In this document: positions 54,955 to 64,000 of the stretch, in pieces | Layout: the number at the start of each line of letters is the position of its first letter | Numbering within the stretch: position 1 is the first letter of the stretch | Assembly: GCA_033558025.1 (NCBI GenBank) | Contig: JAUCEF010000016.1 | Span: 2,604,001 to 2,668,000 of the forward strand | Source of the DNA: Phytophthora sp. 'mugwort' | Lineage: Eukaryota > Oomycota > Peronosporomycetes > Peronosporales > Peronosporaceae | DNA: 64,000 nt | Direction of reading: 5' to 3' | The notes under the pieces: generated by a model | The model's database searches: none | What the model was told of the DNA's origin: nothing | What the model saw: the letters and a program-made list of their open reading frames with translations, nothing else | Translations under genes and position numbers: made by a program

Positions 54955-56256
54955 AACGGAGTGCAGTTAGCACGACTGTTTACAGTACGCTAGCAACGAT
55001 TGCAAGCCAATCTGGTTGCCACGCACACTCCGTGGGCGCTTCGAGCTCGAGGACGTCTTCGGGTGTGTATCTTTGGCGGGACATGCTCTCTCGGTCTATC
55101 TCTCTCCCTCTATCTCTATCTTCTGCGCTCGGGCGTGTGTGTGATAGGACGAGTGGGGGAGAAGCAGATAGCGTTGGAGCTACTAAGCGCGATGACTGCG
55201 AAGCGAATCGGACGGTTAATGCGTCTCCTCGTACCCGGCTCGATCTTTTTCAAGCGTGGTGTGCGGCACACAAAAGGAAACGACTGATGCGTTTATTGCA
55301 CGTGCTCGTGGCTGAAGTAAGGCATTTGAAGTTGAAGGCGGCCGCCCCACCGTTAAGAAGCACGCGTGCATGCTCAGCAGATCGCGTGCATACATTAATC
55401 ACGAGAGTAGCAACACATATCTCGTCGCCGGGAAAGCTAGGCTGCAGTAGAGAGAGACTGGCAACATAGTTGTAAAGGAGCAGCATTACGACTGCGCACT
55501 CGTGATTTACGAGTGCGCGCCAATCATTGCTGTTTTATAATTTCTATCATGCGAGCAATACGTCGAGGCGCAGCCATTACCAATGCCAAGGCCCGGACAT
55601 GGTGCCCGACTGCAATGCACCGATTTGTGCTTCCGCGCCAACCATTTAGAACGTTCCAAATTTTGATGATACATAAAGTATGCCAAACACAAGCTGTGTA
55701 CAGATTACAAACAATCCTCTCGTCTGTGATACCCTGAGTAGTGATTGACCCAGGTAGAGATACCAGGTTACCGGCGACTTACAAGAGCAGACAAATCATG
55801 TGGTTAGCCGGTCCGCACCAAACGGAGATTGTTATTACACAGAGGCTCTTAACTATGGCGATGGCCCAATCCTAACAGGACGTCCAGCTTTGACTTTTGC
55901 TGTTTGCGACCCTGCTTAAGTCCTAACTCCGCTCTAAATTCTCTCTTCATTGTTCGCAGCCCCTGCACTCACCTTGACGACATCAGCACCAACAAAAAGT
56001 TGCGCTATTCAATGAAGTCGCTCCTTCAGTGGTTCCGTAGACAAGTGTCCGGCGTGGGGGGACAGCAAACCTCGTCTTCCTCGTTTCGCCCTCTTGCATC
56101 GTCACCTTCTAGCTCACACTGGACATTGCCCACCTCGCGATCAACGCGGCAGAAATCCTCGACCGTGGGCTCGTCACCGATATGTTCTCCACCGGTGGGT
56201 TCAACACCTCACTACTGACATCGGGTTGGAGGGATGCAGACACGATAACATCGCCG
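54955..56256. other. Upstream region of UNC119 and unclassified sequence
   Basis: The UNC119 promoter should be within the first few hundred bases; CT-rich runs (CTCTCTCGGTCTATCTCTCT near 55085) stand out. A possible decayed frame at 56120-56385 (plus; LTLDIAHLAIN-like reading) lacks motifs. Nothing else is supported. Confidence 0.35.
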
Positions 56257-56650
56257 TTAGCTTACGCCGTCTTCGACGTCCGGCCCCGCATACTCGTACG
56301 CATGATACTCAATAAGGCCTGTCTTCACCCAGCAGCTAGCAAAACTGCTAGAAGGCACATCGTTCCATCTCTCGATGCCCCATAGCACCGCTCGCAGCAG
56401 TCCAAGTTGTATATAGAGTTTAGCGATGATGCTCAGGCCCATTACGGGTCAGTTTCCAGCTTGTCCAGGACTTGCTGTACGTGACGCCGCCGATATTGGC
56501 GCTTGAAGGCGGCAATGATGCCAGCGTCGAGGGTTGTCGTTTGCTTGTCCTGTTGGGTGCTCTGTTGGGCCGCGGCGCAGCGAATGCTCTGGCACACTCC
56601 AACTTGTGATGACTCCAGTGAGTGATAATGTCGCTCCATAAGATATCACA
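56257..56650 (-). pseudogene. pogo/Tigger transposase C-terminal fragment
   Basis: On the minus strand, LDAGIIAAFKRQYRRRHVQQ followed by VLDKLE (about 56460-56540) is the last catalytic block of DDE_1 pogo enzymes (L-D-A-G-I-I-x-x-F-K). In the next frame, LLRAVLWGIERWNDVPSSSF and ASCWVKTGLI (56310-56420) match the A-I-x-W-x-x-x-A-W-x-x-V-x-x-x-T-I-x-N-C-W-x-x-x-G-I pattern that follows. Only this end survives. It inserts between the UNC119-like gene and the three-exon gene. Confidence 0.7.
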
Positions 56651-57544
56651 CTCGAGAGGATTGTCTGTATCTAGTTTGGCTTAATCTGTACACAACTTGT
56701 GTTTCATACTTTATGTATCATTTCTACATTTGGAACGTTGTAGTGGGCATGTGTTGCCGGAGAGCCCGATTTGTCCCTCAAAAGGAGGCACGGATTCGAC
56801 GTCTCGAGACGTTGTCCAGCGTAGTGCTTCAACGGCAACGGCTTCTCGTATCTCCTTACTGTAACGCAGGACATGTCTGTTACCAGAACGCCGCCAGCCA
56901 TCCATTTGTGCCCGGTTGAAGCGGGACCTTCCGGATGCTTGATGATCTGGTGGTAAATTTATCGCCGACGCAGCACCTTGGCGTGGACGATGCCTGTTGC
57001 GACAGCTACCAGACCTCGTTGGACAGGCTTCAAGTAAGCTGTTCAGGCATATAGGGCAGGATGCCGTAGCCTACTAACGCTCGCTCACCCATCCTTGACA
57101 GACAGAGCGCGACGACCGCACGAAGACTGCAACCTTTGAGACAATATATTTCGCCGCACGAGATAATGCCGGTAGTGGCTCTAAACGGACCCTTATGCTT
57201 GTATAATGGCCCCATCTCCAGTCCGCCCTGGCACTGCGTGCGGATTCGTCAATTTAGCAAGCTTCAACACACGTCCATTGGCTGAAAAGCGAATTTACCG
57301 GGCGAGGGGGGGCCGTTGCGTTCGCCATTTTCACCGAAGCCTCCAAGAGAAGCGAGCGAGCCTCGCGCTGCCTCGACCCGCGCGCGACAAACCATTAAGC
57401 AGACAGACGGACGGAGGCAGGGCCCGACAGGCATGCTGCGCTTTTAGACCGGCGTCTTCCTTCCTCTCGTCTCCACTTTTTGTCTCCCGCCCAAGAGGAG
57501 AGAGAGCAAACTCTTCCCGCCCTCCCCCACGTCGGCCCTATTGG
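56651..57544. other. Intergenic, 5' flank of the three-exon gene
   Basis: An in-frame ORF extends upstream of the chosen start to 57206, but its composition (Arg/Pro/Ser-rich, overlapping GC-rich UTR-like sequence) argues against coding. TCTCCACTTTTTGTC (about 57471-57485) is a possible initiator-like site 60-75 bp before the ATG. Confidence 0.4.
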
Positions 57545-58824
57545 ATGGCAGACATCGCCATGACTGGAGAAGCTGGCGCTAACCGCACGTTCCGCTCCAT
57601 CTTCGGTGACCAGGAGCAGCGGCACGACGAGGTACTGAAGCTGGAGGAGAGCGACCACAGAGCGTTAAGCGCCGGCGACTCGGTCGCTGGGGCTGCTGCT
57701 CTGGCTATGGACGACGACGAAGCCATATGGAGTGATGAGCCGCCGCGGGATGACGACGAAACTGCACAGGATAACGACGACATGTCAGGGCTCCAATTCG
57801 CGGTGTGTACTCGCGTTGAACAGGAGCACTAGTTGCGCTTTTTATTGACTCTTTTGCTTGCGTGTGTGTCTGACGGTGATTGCAGCAACGCAAGTCCATG
57901 GAAGAGTGGGCGGACGACGACGATGAGGAGGAGAACTGGAAAGATGCGTTGCAAGATCGCGTTAACCAGCTAGAACTTGCGTTCCAGCACAACAGCAACG
58001 CCGCAGCAGCTGAATCCCGACGCCGATTTGAGCAGCAGCATCGACAATTGCAGCAGCTTCCAGCCCGAGAGACGCGACATGTCGACCTCAGTCAGTCACT
58101 TCCAGCTTCAGCACGGTTTACTGCTCTAACAGCAGACTCGGAACAACAGCCACGACACTCCAGCCGGCACAAGATGCAGCGCACATCTTCGTCACATGCG
58201 TGCATCACTGGCGAAGCTGCCGCCACGTCCGGCCGTAAAAACCGCCTGTGGAATTTCCAACGCAAAGTCATGGGAGAAACAACTGCGACTTCGATCGGTC
58301 AAGACGCACGCAAGCGGTCAACCTCCATAGATTTTGTAGCCCGCAACATCCAAACAGTCGAGCACCATCGCAAGCGCTCAGGATCGTTGAGTGGATCGGC
58401 CAACAGGACGGATTCGCCCCGTCATTCGCTGTCTCGGAGCAGCAGCCTCAGCCGAAGTAATTGTAGTAGTCTCTGTGGGAACAAGGCAGCTGCACCAGTC
58501 GAGAGCATATCGTCAGGCACAGCGTTATTTAACTTGAGCGACACAGAGGCTATTCGCCGATATGTGCTGGACGACGTCAAAAACGTAAGTTGTCTTATCT
58601 GTCTGCGCTGCGATGAAGGGCTTGATCTAACCATTGCGATTCATTTCTCTTTTGTAATGCAGATGTCCATGGAGCGACTCGTAAGTGATGCCCAGCGATT
58701 ACATTTTCTAGAGGATTTCTACCAGCATCACCAAGGATTAGGCTCCGCGCTGTCCGTCACGACATCTACTGCCGTGGCGCCGCCGTCACCCTCCTCCTGC
58801 TCATCGCCGGTGTCCACATCCTGA
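57545..58824 (+). CDS. Ser-rich hypothetical protein, three exons, function unknown
   Basis: Exons are 57545-57802, 57886-58584 and 58663-58824, giving 372 residues. Intron 1 (83 nt) has GTGTGT...TGCAG and intron 2 (78 nt) GTAAGT...TGCAG; both splice in phase 0. Intron 2 has no stop, so it could be retained without shifting the frame. The first exon gives NRTFRSIFGDQEQRHDEVLK and then a run of acidic residues. The middle has a predicted short coiled coil (EENWKDALQDRVNQLELAFQ), a Ser/Arg-rich, Gln-rich disordered region with RKRSGSLSG-type basophilic kinase motifs, and ISSGTALFNLSDTEAIRRYV. The last exon gives MERLVSDAQRLHFLEDFYQH. The Ser-rich composition and phosphosite-like motifs suggest a regulated scaffold; that is inference. 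I do not recognise the family. No signal peptide or membrane segment. Confidence 0.75.
57803..57885 (+). other. Intron 1 of the three-exon gene
   Basis: GT at 57803-57804 follows ...TTCGCG and AG at 57884-57885 precedes CAACGCAAG. A stop in the intron (TAG at 57830-57832) and a frame change across it require splicing. Length and sites fit the short introns of oomycetes. Confidence 0.8.
58585..58662 (+). other. Intron 2 of the three-exon gene
   Basis: GTAAGT follows AAAAAC at 58585 and TTTTGTAATGCAG ends at 58662. It is 78 nt, a multiple of three, with no stop codon in frame. The intronic reading (Cys/Phe/Ile-rich) is unlike the flanking protein, so I prefer splicing. Confidence 0.75.
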
Positions 58825-59368
58825 CCTCATTCCCCGTTCTATTATATTCATTTGCCTTGCTTTTCTGTTCGGATGCGATATTTTGCTACATGCTCTATTT
58901 AAATGGCACCATTTCTTGCTGCAGCGCAAACGTCTTGCTTCTTCATTTTTTTTACCCATGTCACCATAATATCTTACTTCATGAAGTACGTAGTATTTGG
59001 TCTTACAGTCAGGGGTAAATAGTAGCGAGGAAAATCGAGTAGTAGTATTACCGGAGCTACTTGGCCATGCATTGCACAGACACATACTCATATTAGTATT
59101 GATTTCAAGAAGAGGTAGTACTCAGTTGTAGTCATATTAGTACGACTAGTCTCAGTACTACTTAAGCAGCAATAGCCTTCGCGCGTCCTGCTTGATCTTC
59201 ACGTCCTGCTTCATCTTCTCGATCTCATCCATCTGTTGTCTCGTAGCAACAGTTCCTTCTCCGCGCGTCTGCTGTCCGGCCTGGGCCCATGACTATCACT
59301 ACTGTTGAAAATACCGTTCCTGGAACGCTGACGACGAGATCTTGCCGAGATGCCGAGATGGATGGGAG
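58825..59368. other. Spacer with TAGTATTA-type words
   Basis: 59035-59165 repeats short motifs (GTAGTAGTATTACCGGAGCTAC, GAGGTAGTACTCAG) also present near 51390 and 40740. 59300-59368 is the frayed end of the next hAT remnant. No gene. Confidence 0.35.
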
Positions 59369-61060
59369 CTAGCAGAGCAATAGCGATAATAGGAAAAATT
59401 GCCCCTCGTCCCTCGCGTTGATCTCGGACTCCTTCACCTCCTCCCTCGTCTTGCCCGCCCAGATTGGAGCCCCCAGCAACAGCTCATCTTCGTCATCCCA
59501 CCCAGTTGAAGCGGGTGAAGAAAACGGGGATGCTAGGTCTTGGATGAGTAAGCTGCTCTGAGAGGACGTCTGCTGAGATAGATATATCTTGTCTAGCTTG
59601 GTCACCTGCGCAAACACTTTCCGGTGGTCATCGCGCAAATAGTCAATGCCACTCTTGTAGATGGCTTTCTCCTCCCTACGAGATGTATTTCCTACGGCTG
59701 CAATCATTTTGGCGCTAGACTTCGTTCTCGGGTCGACCAGTACGCATGCTATCGCCTTCTTGGTCACCTGGGAAAGCGGCCTGCAGCTGAAGCAGCGTCC
59801 TTTTCAGGCATGTTTTGCCGGCTTCAGAAAACTGATCTCGTGTTCTCACTACTTGGCGATGACTTGCCTTGTTTCCGTCTCTCGATTGAGGCACCTCCTC
59901 CGTCGTAGCATCAAACTTGAAAGACTTCAGCTTGTCCTCGGCCGGCTGACGGAAAATTACCATGTAGGAGGATGCTAGGTTCGTACTCTGCGCTTCGACC
60001 AACGCAAGGTTGGAAATGAAGCTTGTTACCGCTTCCATCTCTACTGCCAGCATCAAATCACTTGCTATAAGTGCTCTCCACACACTAGTAGTCTTTGGTG
60101 GACTTGAAGTAGGCGTCAAAGCGGAGTAGTTGACGACCGATCGTCGGATTAGCTTACACGTGGAGGCGACTCCTACATCCATGTCAGTCATTAGGTCGAG
60201 ACTGGGATACGATAGTGCTTCTTGGATCTTCCTCGAAGCGTTGCGCTGCTTGGGGATCTTGAAGTAGTTGTTTAGGTTGCGGAGGTTTCGAATGACAAGC
60301 CCCCCCCCCTTGTCGAAGGATCCTCCTGGCTGGCGCGACCCTCGTGACAATCTTTTCCCACGAGTGGCTGGACTCGTTCCACACATTCACCGTCTGAATA
60401 TTGTCCTTGAGTCCGAGACTGTAGCCAATACACAGGTTTGCAGATGCATGCAGCAGTCTTCTCGCTCGGTGTCGATATTATCAGCTACATTCTTTGCAGA
60501 CGGAATGGTATCCGACATCGTGAAGCGAGCCATACCGCGAATTCAATGTCATATTTTCCTTGAAGCCACTTTCGATCACATTCGCCACACGGGGAGCGTT
60601 ATGCCCGTCATTGTTGACGATAACAAGCATCGAGATGAATCAAAATTTCCACGAACTGTCGATGAATGTAATCGATGCGCCGACGATACTGCCCTTCCCG
60701 CAGCTAGTCCAAATGTCGTGTATGAGATTGAGAAACTTGAGCTGACACGCCTATTCAAACTCGGACAAGAGCAGCGCGCCTGCCAGCTCGCAGAATTGCT
60801 GCATTTGTCCGTTCAGCGGCCGGTCGTGCCTACCTCGACTTAAGAGCGGGTACATGGCGTTGCCTGTGGCCGCGCATTACATCCTGGAACGACGTCGAAG
60901 CGCATACTGTGTAGGGCAGGCCTTGATTAATCAGCCACTTCGAAATCATCACATTCAGAGTCTTCTCCTTCACTCTGAAAAGGGGTTTTGGTGACGACGC
61001 CGTCATGGACGTCATGAAGTACAGTAAAATGCTTGAATACTCCACGCCTAATATGTATAG
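59369..61060 (-). pseudogene. hAT transposase, degenerate
   Basis: From about 61030 leftward: FRVKEKTLNVMISKWLINQG, then LKFLNLIHDIWTS, SITFIDSSWKF and MLVIVNNDGHNAPRVANVIE (60560-60720) form a DUF659-like segment, though the first catalytic Asp lies in an altered FIDSSW context. NLCIGYSLGLKDNIQTV (about 60400-60450) replaces the C-x2-H block. A long frame (59715-60386) continues LRNLNNYFKIPKQRNASRKI, SLDLMTDMDVGVASTCKLIR and ATSFI-type helices. The last part (59369-59767) has VLVDPRTKSSAKMI (the LDPR block) and an acidic end. The NTCERxFS dimerisation block is missing. Frameshifts are frequent. Confidence 0.7.
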
Positions 61061-61079
61061 TTTACAGGAGTGTATAAGA

Positions 61080-62274
61080 TGAATGCGATGCGAGCAAGCA
61101 CCAGGGGTACATATCATGCATCGGTTTTGAGAAAGTACGTCACGCTTGCCTTGTCTGACAAGCCCTAATGATACCAGCAATGCTGCATAGTCGAGGGGCT
61201 TACTTTCGGCCATGTTGCTTCGCACCACAGCAGTGCTGTGAGCATATCTACTATATAAGGATTATCTACGGCCTCACCTATTTGCTCTAAAGCACGAAGC
61301 ATTTTCTTCGTCAGCACGTACCGCTTTATGCAGTGGATTATGCCCTGGTCCAAGGGCTGTAGCTTGGCCGTCATGTTAGGAGGAAGTCTCTCGACGCGGA
61401 GATTTGAAAGTGAGAGCCCCGTTTCAAATGCGACGATACATTGTCAACTAAGAGCAAGACGCTGCGACTTTCGGCTAGCATTCTCTCGTCAAATACCACT
61501 AGCCATTGCTGGTACATCCAACCAGTCATCCACCCTTTTTCCGTATTAAAATAATGCAGGTGGATGGCTTCCTGGTGTACAAGCGAGGCTTCAGAGCCGT
61601 GCCTAGGTAGAGAATCGGCGTCTTGTCTGACCCGTCGGTATTGCAGCACACGGCCACCGTCAACCGCGTCTTGTTTTGTTTGACAGCGGTGGCTGCCCGC
61701 TTGCAAATTGAACCTCGTGGAAAAGCGTTGTAGAAGAACGCGCTTTCATCCATATTGTAGACGTTCTTCGGTAGGTACGAATTGACAATGCCGCGGAGCC
61801 GTACGATCTCGTCCTTTGCACCGTCGAGCTCGACGGAGACCGACTCACCAAATGCACGGCGCCGCTTGAGCCCGTAGCGTGCTTGAGCGCAGCGGAGCCA
61901 GGATGGCCCGAAGCGAGGCCAGCGCTCGCGGGGAAGGCGCAGCCTTGTGGCAACCTGCACAGCGTCTGGATGATCTTTGCACATATAAGGCTGATGCCGT
62001 CCGCTTCTGCCAGCATGACAAAATCGAGCACGTTCTGATCGATGAGAAGGTGGTGCGGCGGCAAGCACCTGTTCTCTGGACTTCGGCAGCTTGCCAATGG
62101 TGGACATGGCTTGTCGGGCACACCGGGGAGACTATACTCGCCCACTACCCAAACGCGCGATACGTGTACGACATGGTGGTGGTGGGGTGGGGGGGAGAGA
62201 GAGCCTGGCCTTCTCGAAGATCCCAGTCTTCTTACTCCACGTGAGGCGGAGCGCTTGACCGGCTTCTTGGACAT
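61080..62274 (-). pseudogene. pogo/Tigger-like (jerky-type) transposase, degenerate
   Basis: The gene starts at ATG 62274 (SKKPVKRSASRGV). Fragments of the second HTH appear near 61870-61930 (WPRFGPSWLRCAQARYGLKR). The DDE_1 core follows: LPKNVYNMDESAFFYNAFPR (first Asp, about 61735), TRLTVAVCCNTDGSDKTPIL and YLGTALKPR (61570-61670), MLAESRSVLLLVDNVSSH (second Asp, about 61430-61480) and TAKLQPLDQGIIHCIKRYVL (third Asp, 61305-61370). The tail VSPSTMQHCWYH is at 61165-61200. All three acids are present, but the frame breaks at least three times. It is distinct from the pogo copies at 10.4 and 56.3 kb. Confidence 0.8.
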
Positions 62275-62473
62275 GAAGGGTGGATGAAGAGGGCACTTAA
62301 TCTTGAGAGAGGAAAAACGCTGGTGAGCTATCGGAGCGCTATGCGCGCGCCAAAATCCAAATTCTGCCGGGAGGGTAATGCTGGTCGGTTGGATTCAGTA
62401 CATTCGCCCCTCACTTCCCGTTTATATGGTTTGTCAGGCTATAGTTTGTACCCCCGTTGACTATTCACGCATT

Positions 62474-63062
62474 TTACTGTAGTTGAAGCTTGCGATCCAC
62501 TATTGGTTGAGGCGCCTCATCGTCCATAGTCGACGCTAAGACGGTCTCGACTTCGATTTCAACATTGACGACGTTTGCCTTAGATTTCTGTGTGGTCTTT
62601 TGCTCCGCTAATATCGCCAAGGGGTGGTTTACATGCTTCGCCTTGATGTGATCCTTTGCGTTGATGGCGTTCCTCGTGTTTCTCAAGGCCTCCTCCCAAC
62701 TGTAGCGATTAATTTTGGCCCGATCTTTAATTATGAGACAGCACAACACACCAAAGGTTGTAATATACCTGCGGAGAGGGCTTCCAGGTGTTCTTCATCC
62801 TGTACGGCTTCTCCAACGTGCAAAGGTTCCAAACATCATCAGTCGTGCCCGCCTTCCTCGAATGCTTAACGGAAACAGGTATCCCGATACTGGGTACTGG
62901 AGATGGCGGGGGTGACGGTGACGTTGGCAGATACCCGACAGCAGGGGACTTGAGCTCCAGCTGAGATACCGTCACTCTGTTTTGGTGAGCCGAAGTATCA
63001 CTAGCCTGCGGCTTAGACCCCATCGCGATCTTCCGGGTCTTCAAGCCCGTTGCGGTCGTCCG
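62474..63062 (-). pseudogene. hAT-type N-terminus with BED-like finger, truncated
   Basis: Reading leftward, GSKPQASDTSAHQNRVTVSQ is followed by DDVWNLCTLEKPYRMKNTW and, after a shift near 62745, RYSWEEALRNTRNAINAKDH and IKAKHVNHPLAILAEQKT. The sequence V-W-x-x-(F/C)-T at the start and H-x-x-x-K-H near the end fit a BED finger, but the Cys pair is not clear. No catalytic region follows; the pogo remnant begins about 200 bp on. Confidence 0.4.
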
Positions 63063-63068
63063 ACGCTT

Positions 63069-63153
63069 TTCAACAACCTTATCCTGCCGTTCGCGTTTTC
63101 TCAAAAGAAAACGTCTCAAGAGAAAACGCGAACGGCAGGATAAGGTTGTTGAA
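63069..63153. repeat. Perfect 34-bp inverted duplication at a transposon junction
   Basis: 63069-63102 (TTCAACAACCTTATCCTGCC then GTTCGCGTTTTCTC) is exactly reverse-complemented at 63120-63153, with a 17-base spacer (AAAAGAAAACGTCTCAA). The right arm is transposase coding sequence of the neighbouring MULE (FNNLILPFAFS on the minus strand). The left arm is the same coding piece turned around. Confidence 0.95.
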
Positions 63154-63996
63154 GTCCTTCGCGGTCGCAACCAGAAAAACCCGTAGTTGTTCATTTCACC
63201 CTTAAGGCGAGCACCGTCCAAACGATAAACTTTGTGCATTGAGAGCGACCCCAATTCCAATATTCGACAGGAAGCACGCACGCTTGAACATTCCATCGCC
63301 CTCTTTCTCGAAGCGCCAAATCGACCCAGGGTTTTTCTCCGCCATCGGCTTCAAGTAGCTTTCTAGCTACCGATAGCCGACAAGCTGCTCGACGTAGTTG
63401 CTCTCGTTAATTGCTTGATTCGGAATATCGTCAGTGGAAAGACTTTGAATCCCTTGCTAACCAAGAATTTCGAGATCGCTGCACCCGTCATGCGCTCCGT
63501 TTTCCCTTCGTAGACCGGCAGCATCTCCGTCTCAACCATAGTGAGTGGGTCCCCTGACAGTCTGGGTGGTGTTTCTCTTGTCCTTTTCGGGGCGAACGAT
63601 GGTTCCTTCGGCAACACGGCGAATTAAAACCCCACGTACTGGATGTGGTTGTGGCAAAAGTTGGCACGAAAGACCTTCCAAAACCCTTCAAAACAACACA
63701 CATTAATGGAAAGCGGGCATTGAATGTCTTCGTCAGGCACATCTTTGTCGAAGAACTGTTGCCCGTTGAGCTTCTTGCACACGTACTTGGCGTTGCCGGC
63801 ACCCTCGCGCTTACAGCTGAAATGCTGTACCTTCAGCTGAAAGCCACACGCTTAAGCGAACTCCTTGCACCCCAGCTGGATGTTCTTTTGGGAACCGTGA
63901 TATTCCGTCCCCACGTTGTTCCGGTTTATGTAAGCGACGCCGAAGTCGCCTCCGTTCGGGTCGCATTGCTGCACTGCCGGTGTCGTGTTCAATCAT
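63120..63996 (-). pseudogene. MULE transposase N-terminal half, cut by window edge
   Basis: On the minus strand one frame gives a zinc-binding DNA-recognition domain: FSCKREGAGNAKYVCKKLNG, DIQCPLSINVCCFEGFWKVF and ANFCHNHIQYVGF (63650-63830), with two Cys pairs and H-N-H as in FAR1/FLYWCH-type domains of MULEs. Next is FLVSKGFKVFPLTIFRIKQL (63420-63480). Then LDGARLKGEMNNYGFF in one frame (63180-63235) supplies the D-G-x-x-L-K-G catalytic start, followed by LVATAKDFNNLILPFA in another (to 63120). The frame is broken at least four times, and the C-terminal half is replaced by the inverted duplication and hAT sequence. Confidence 0.7.
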
Positions 63997-64000
63997 GTCC

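Noticed and set aside
54463..54993. 176-codon plus-strand ORF opposite UNC119
   Set aside because: It is a shadow of a strongly conserved minus-strand gene, with no homology pattern of its own.
57206..57544. Upstream extension of the three-exon gene's first exon
   Set aside because: The composition is UTR-like (Arg/Pro/Ser from GC-rich repeats) and the first acidic conserved-looking sequence begins at the ATG at 57545.
60268..60843. 191-codon plus-strand ORF
   Set aside because: The minus strand reads as hAT transposase over the same bases in matching order; the plus frame shows no family pattern.
1..64000. CRISPR array, tRNA or rRNA genes, bacterial operons
   Set aside because: There are no regularly spaced repeats, no cloverleaf with a TTCGA-type arm outside coding sequence, no rRNA-like blocks, and the gene content is eukaryotic.
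1..64000. RxLR or Crinkler effector genes
   Set aside because: I saw no frame with a signal peptide followed by RxLR-dEER or LFLAK; the organism guess made these worth checking, but none is supported.

Overview
The window looks like a repeat-rich stretch of a filamentous eukaryote nuclear genome, most probably an oomycete (Peronosporales: Phytophthora or a downy mildew). The evidence is compact genes with none or only short (about 80 nt) GT-AG introns, an UNC119/PDE6-delta homologue (a family of ciliated eukaryotes), a histone-hairpin binding protein, and a repeat load of Tc1/mariner, pogo/Tigger, hAT, PIF/Harbinger, MULE (with an ULP1-type protease module), Ty1/copia, Ty3-like gag and LINE sequences, nearly all broken. 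The genus cannot be fixed from sequence alone.

Layout. 1-19.1 kb is transposon wreckage: a clipped Tc1/mariner end at the left edge, a decayed gene-like stretch (0.87-2.2 kb), a structurally complete but dead Tc1/mariner element with ~105-bp terminal inverted repeats (2.3-3.7 kb), a 488-bp MITE-like element (4.3-4.8 kb), a pogo-type DNA-binding remnant, then PIF/Harbinger (6.7-7.7 kb), MULE (8.3-9.6 kb), pogo/Tigger (10.4-11.7 kb), a copia gag remnant (14.8-15.3 kb) and two hAT remnants (16.1-18.9 kb). One intact 737-codon gene of unknown function sits at 19.2-21.4 kb. 22.5-33.3 kb is again repeats (LINE ORF2 with inserts, Ty3-like gag, a MULE, a hAT). 33.3-39.2 kb is AT-richer and contains nothing I can classify. 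39.3-51 kb has a hAT, a SWIM-type MULE, a complete but inactivated Ty1/copia element with both LTRs (43.55-48.59 kb), and a decayed ULP1 protease module.

The gene island lies at 52.1-58.8 kb: CGR1/CCDC86-like rRNA-processing factor (minus) and a TEN1-like telomere protein (plus) share a 147-bp divergent promoter; TEN1 converges on a histone stem-loop binding protein (SLBP); an UNC119-like lipid-binding trafficking factor follows on the same strand as SLBP; and a three-exon Ser-rich gene of unknown function lies beyond a small pogo fragment. These look intact and under constraint. The CGR1-to-UNC119 genes are tightly packed (gaps of 100-400 bp), in contrast to the repeat desert on both sides. 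From 59.4 kb to the right edge are more stacked transposon pieces (hAT, pogo, hAT BED finger, MULE), including a striking perfect 34-bp inverted duplication at a MULE/hAT junction.

I see no new biological system with strong support. The most unusual items are the perfect inverted duplications (63.07-63.15 kb, 50.98-51.05 kb, 10.26-10.34 kb), a small giant-virus/phage-like FGKxK-motif ORF next to a MULE (29.7 kb), the TEN1/CGR1 divergent pair, and the unclassified 33-39 kb block. No tRNA, rRNA, CRISPR array or candidate secreted effector was recognised.
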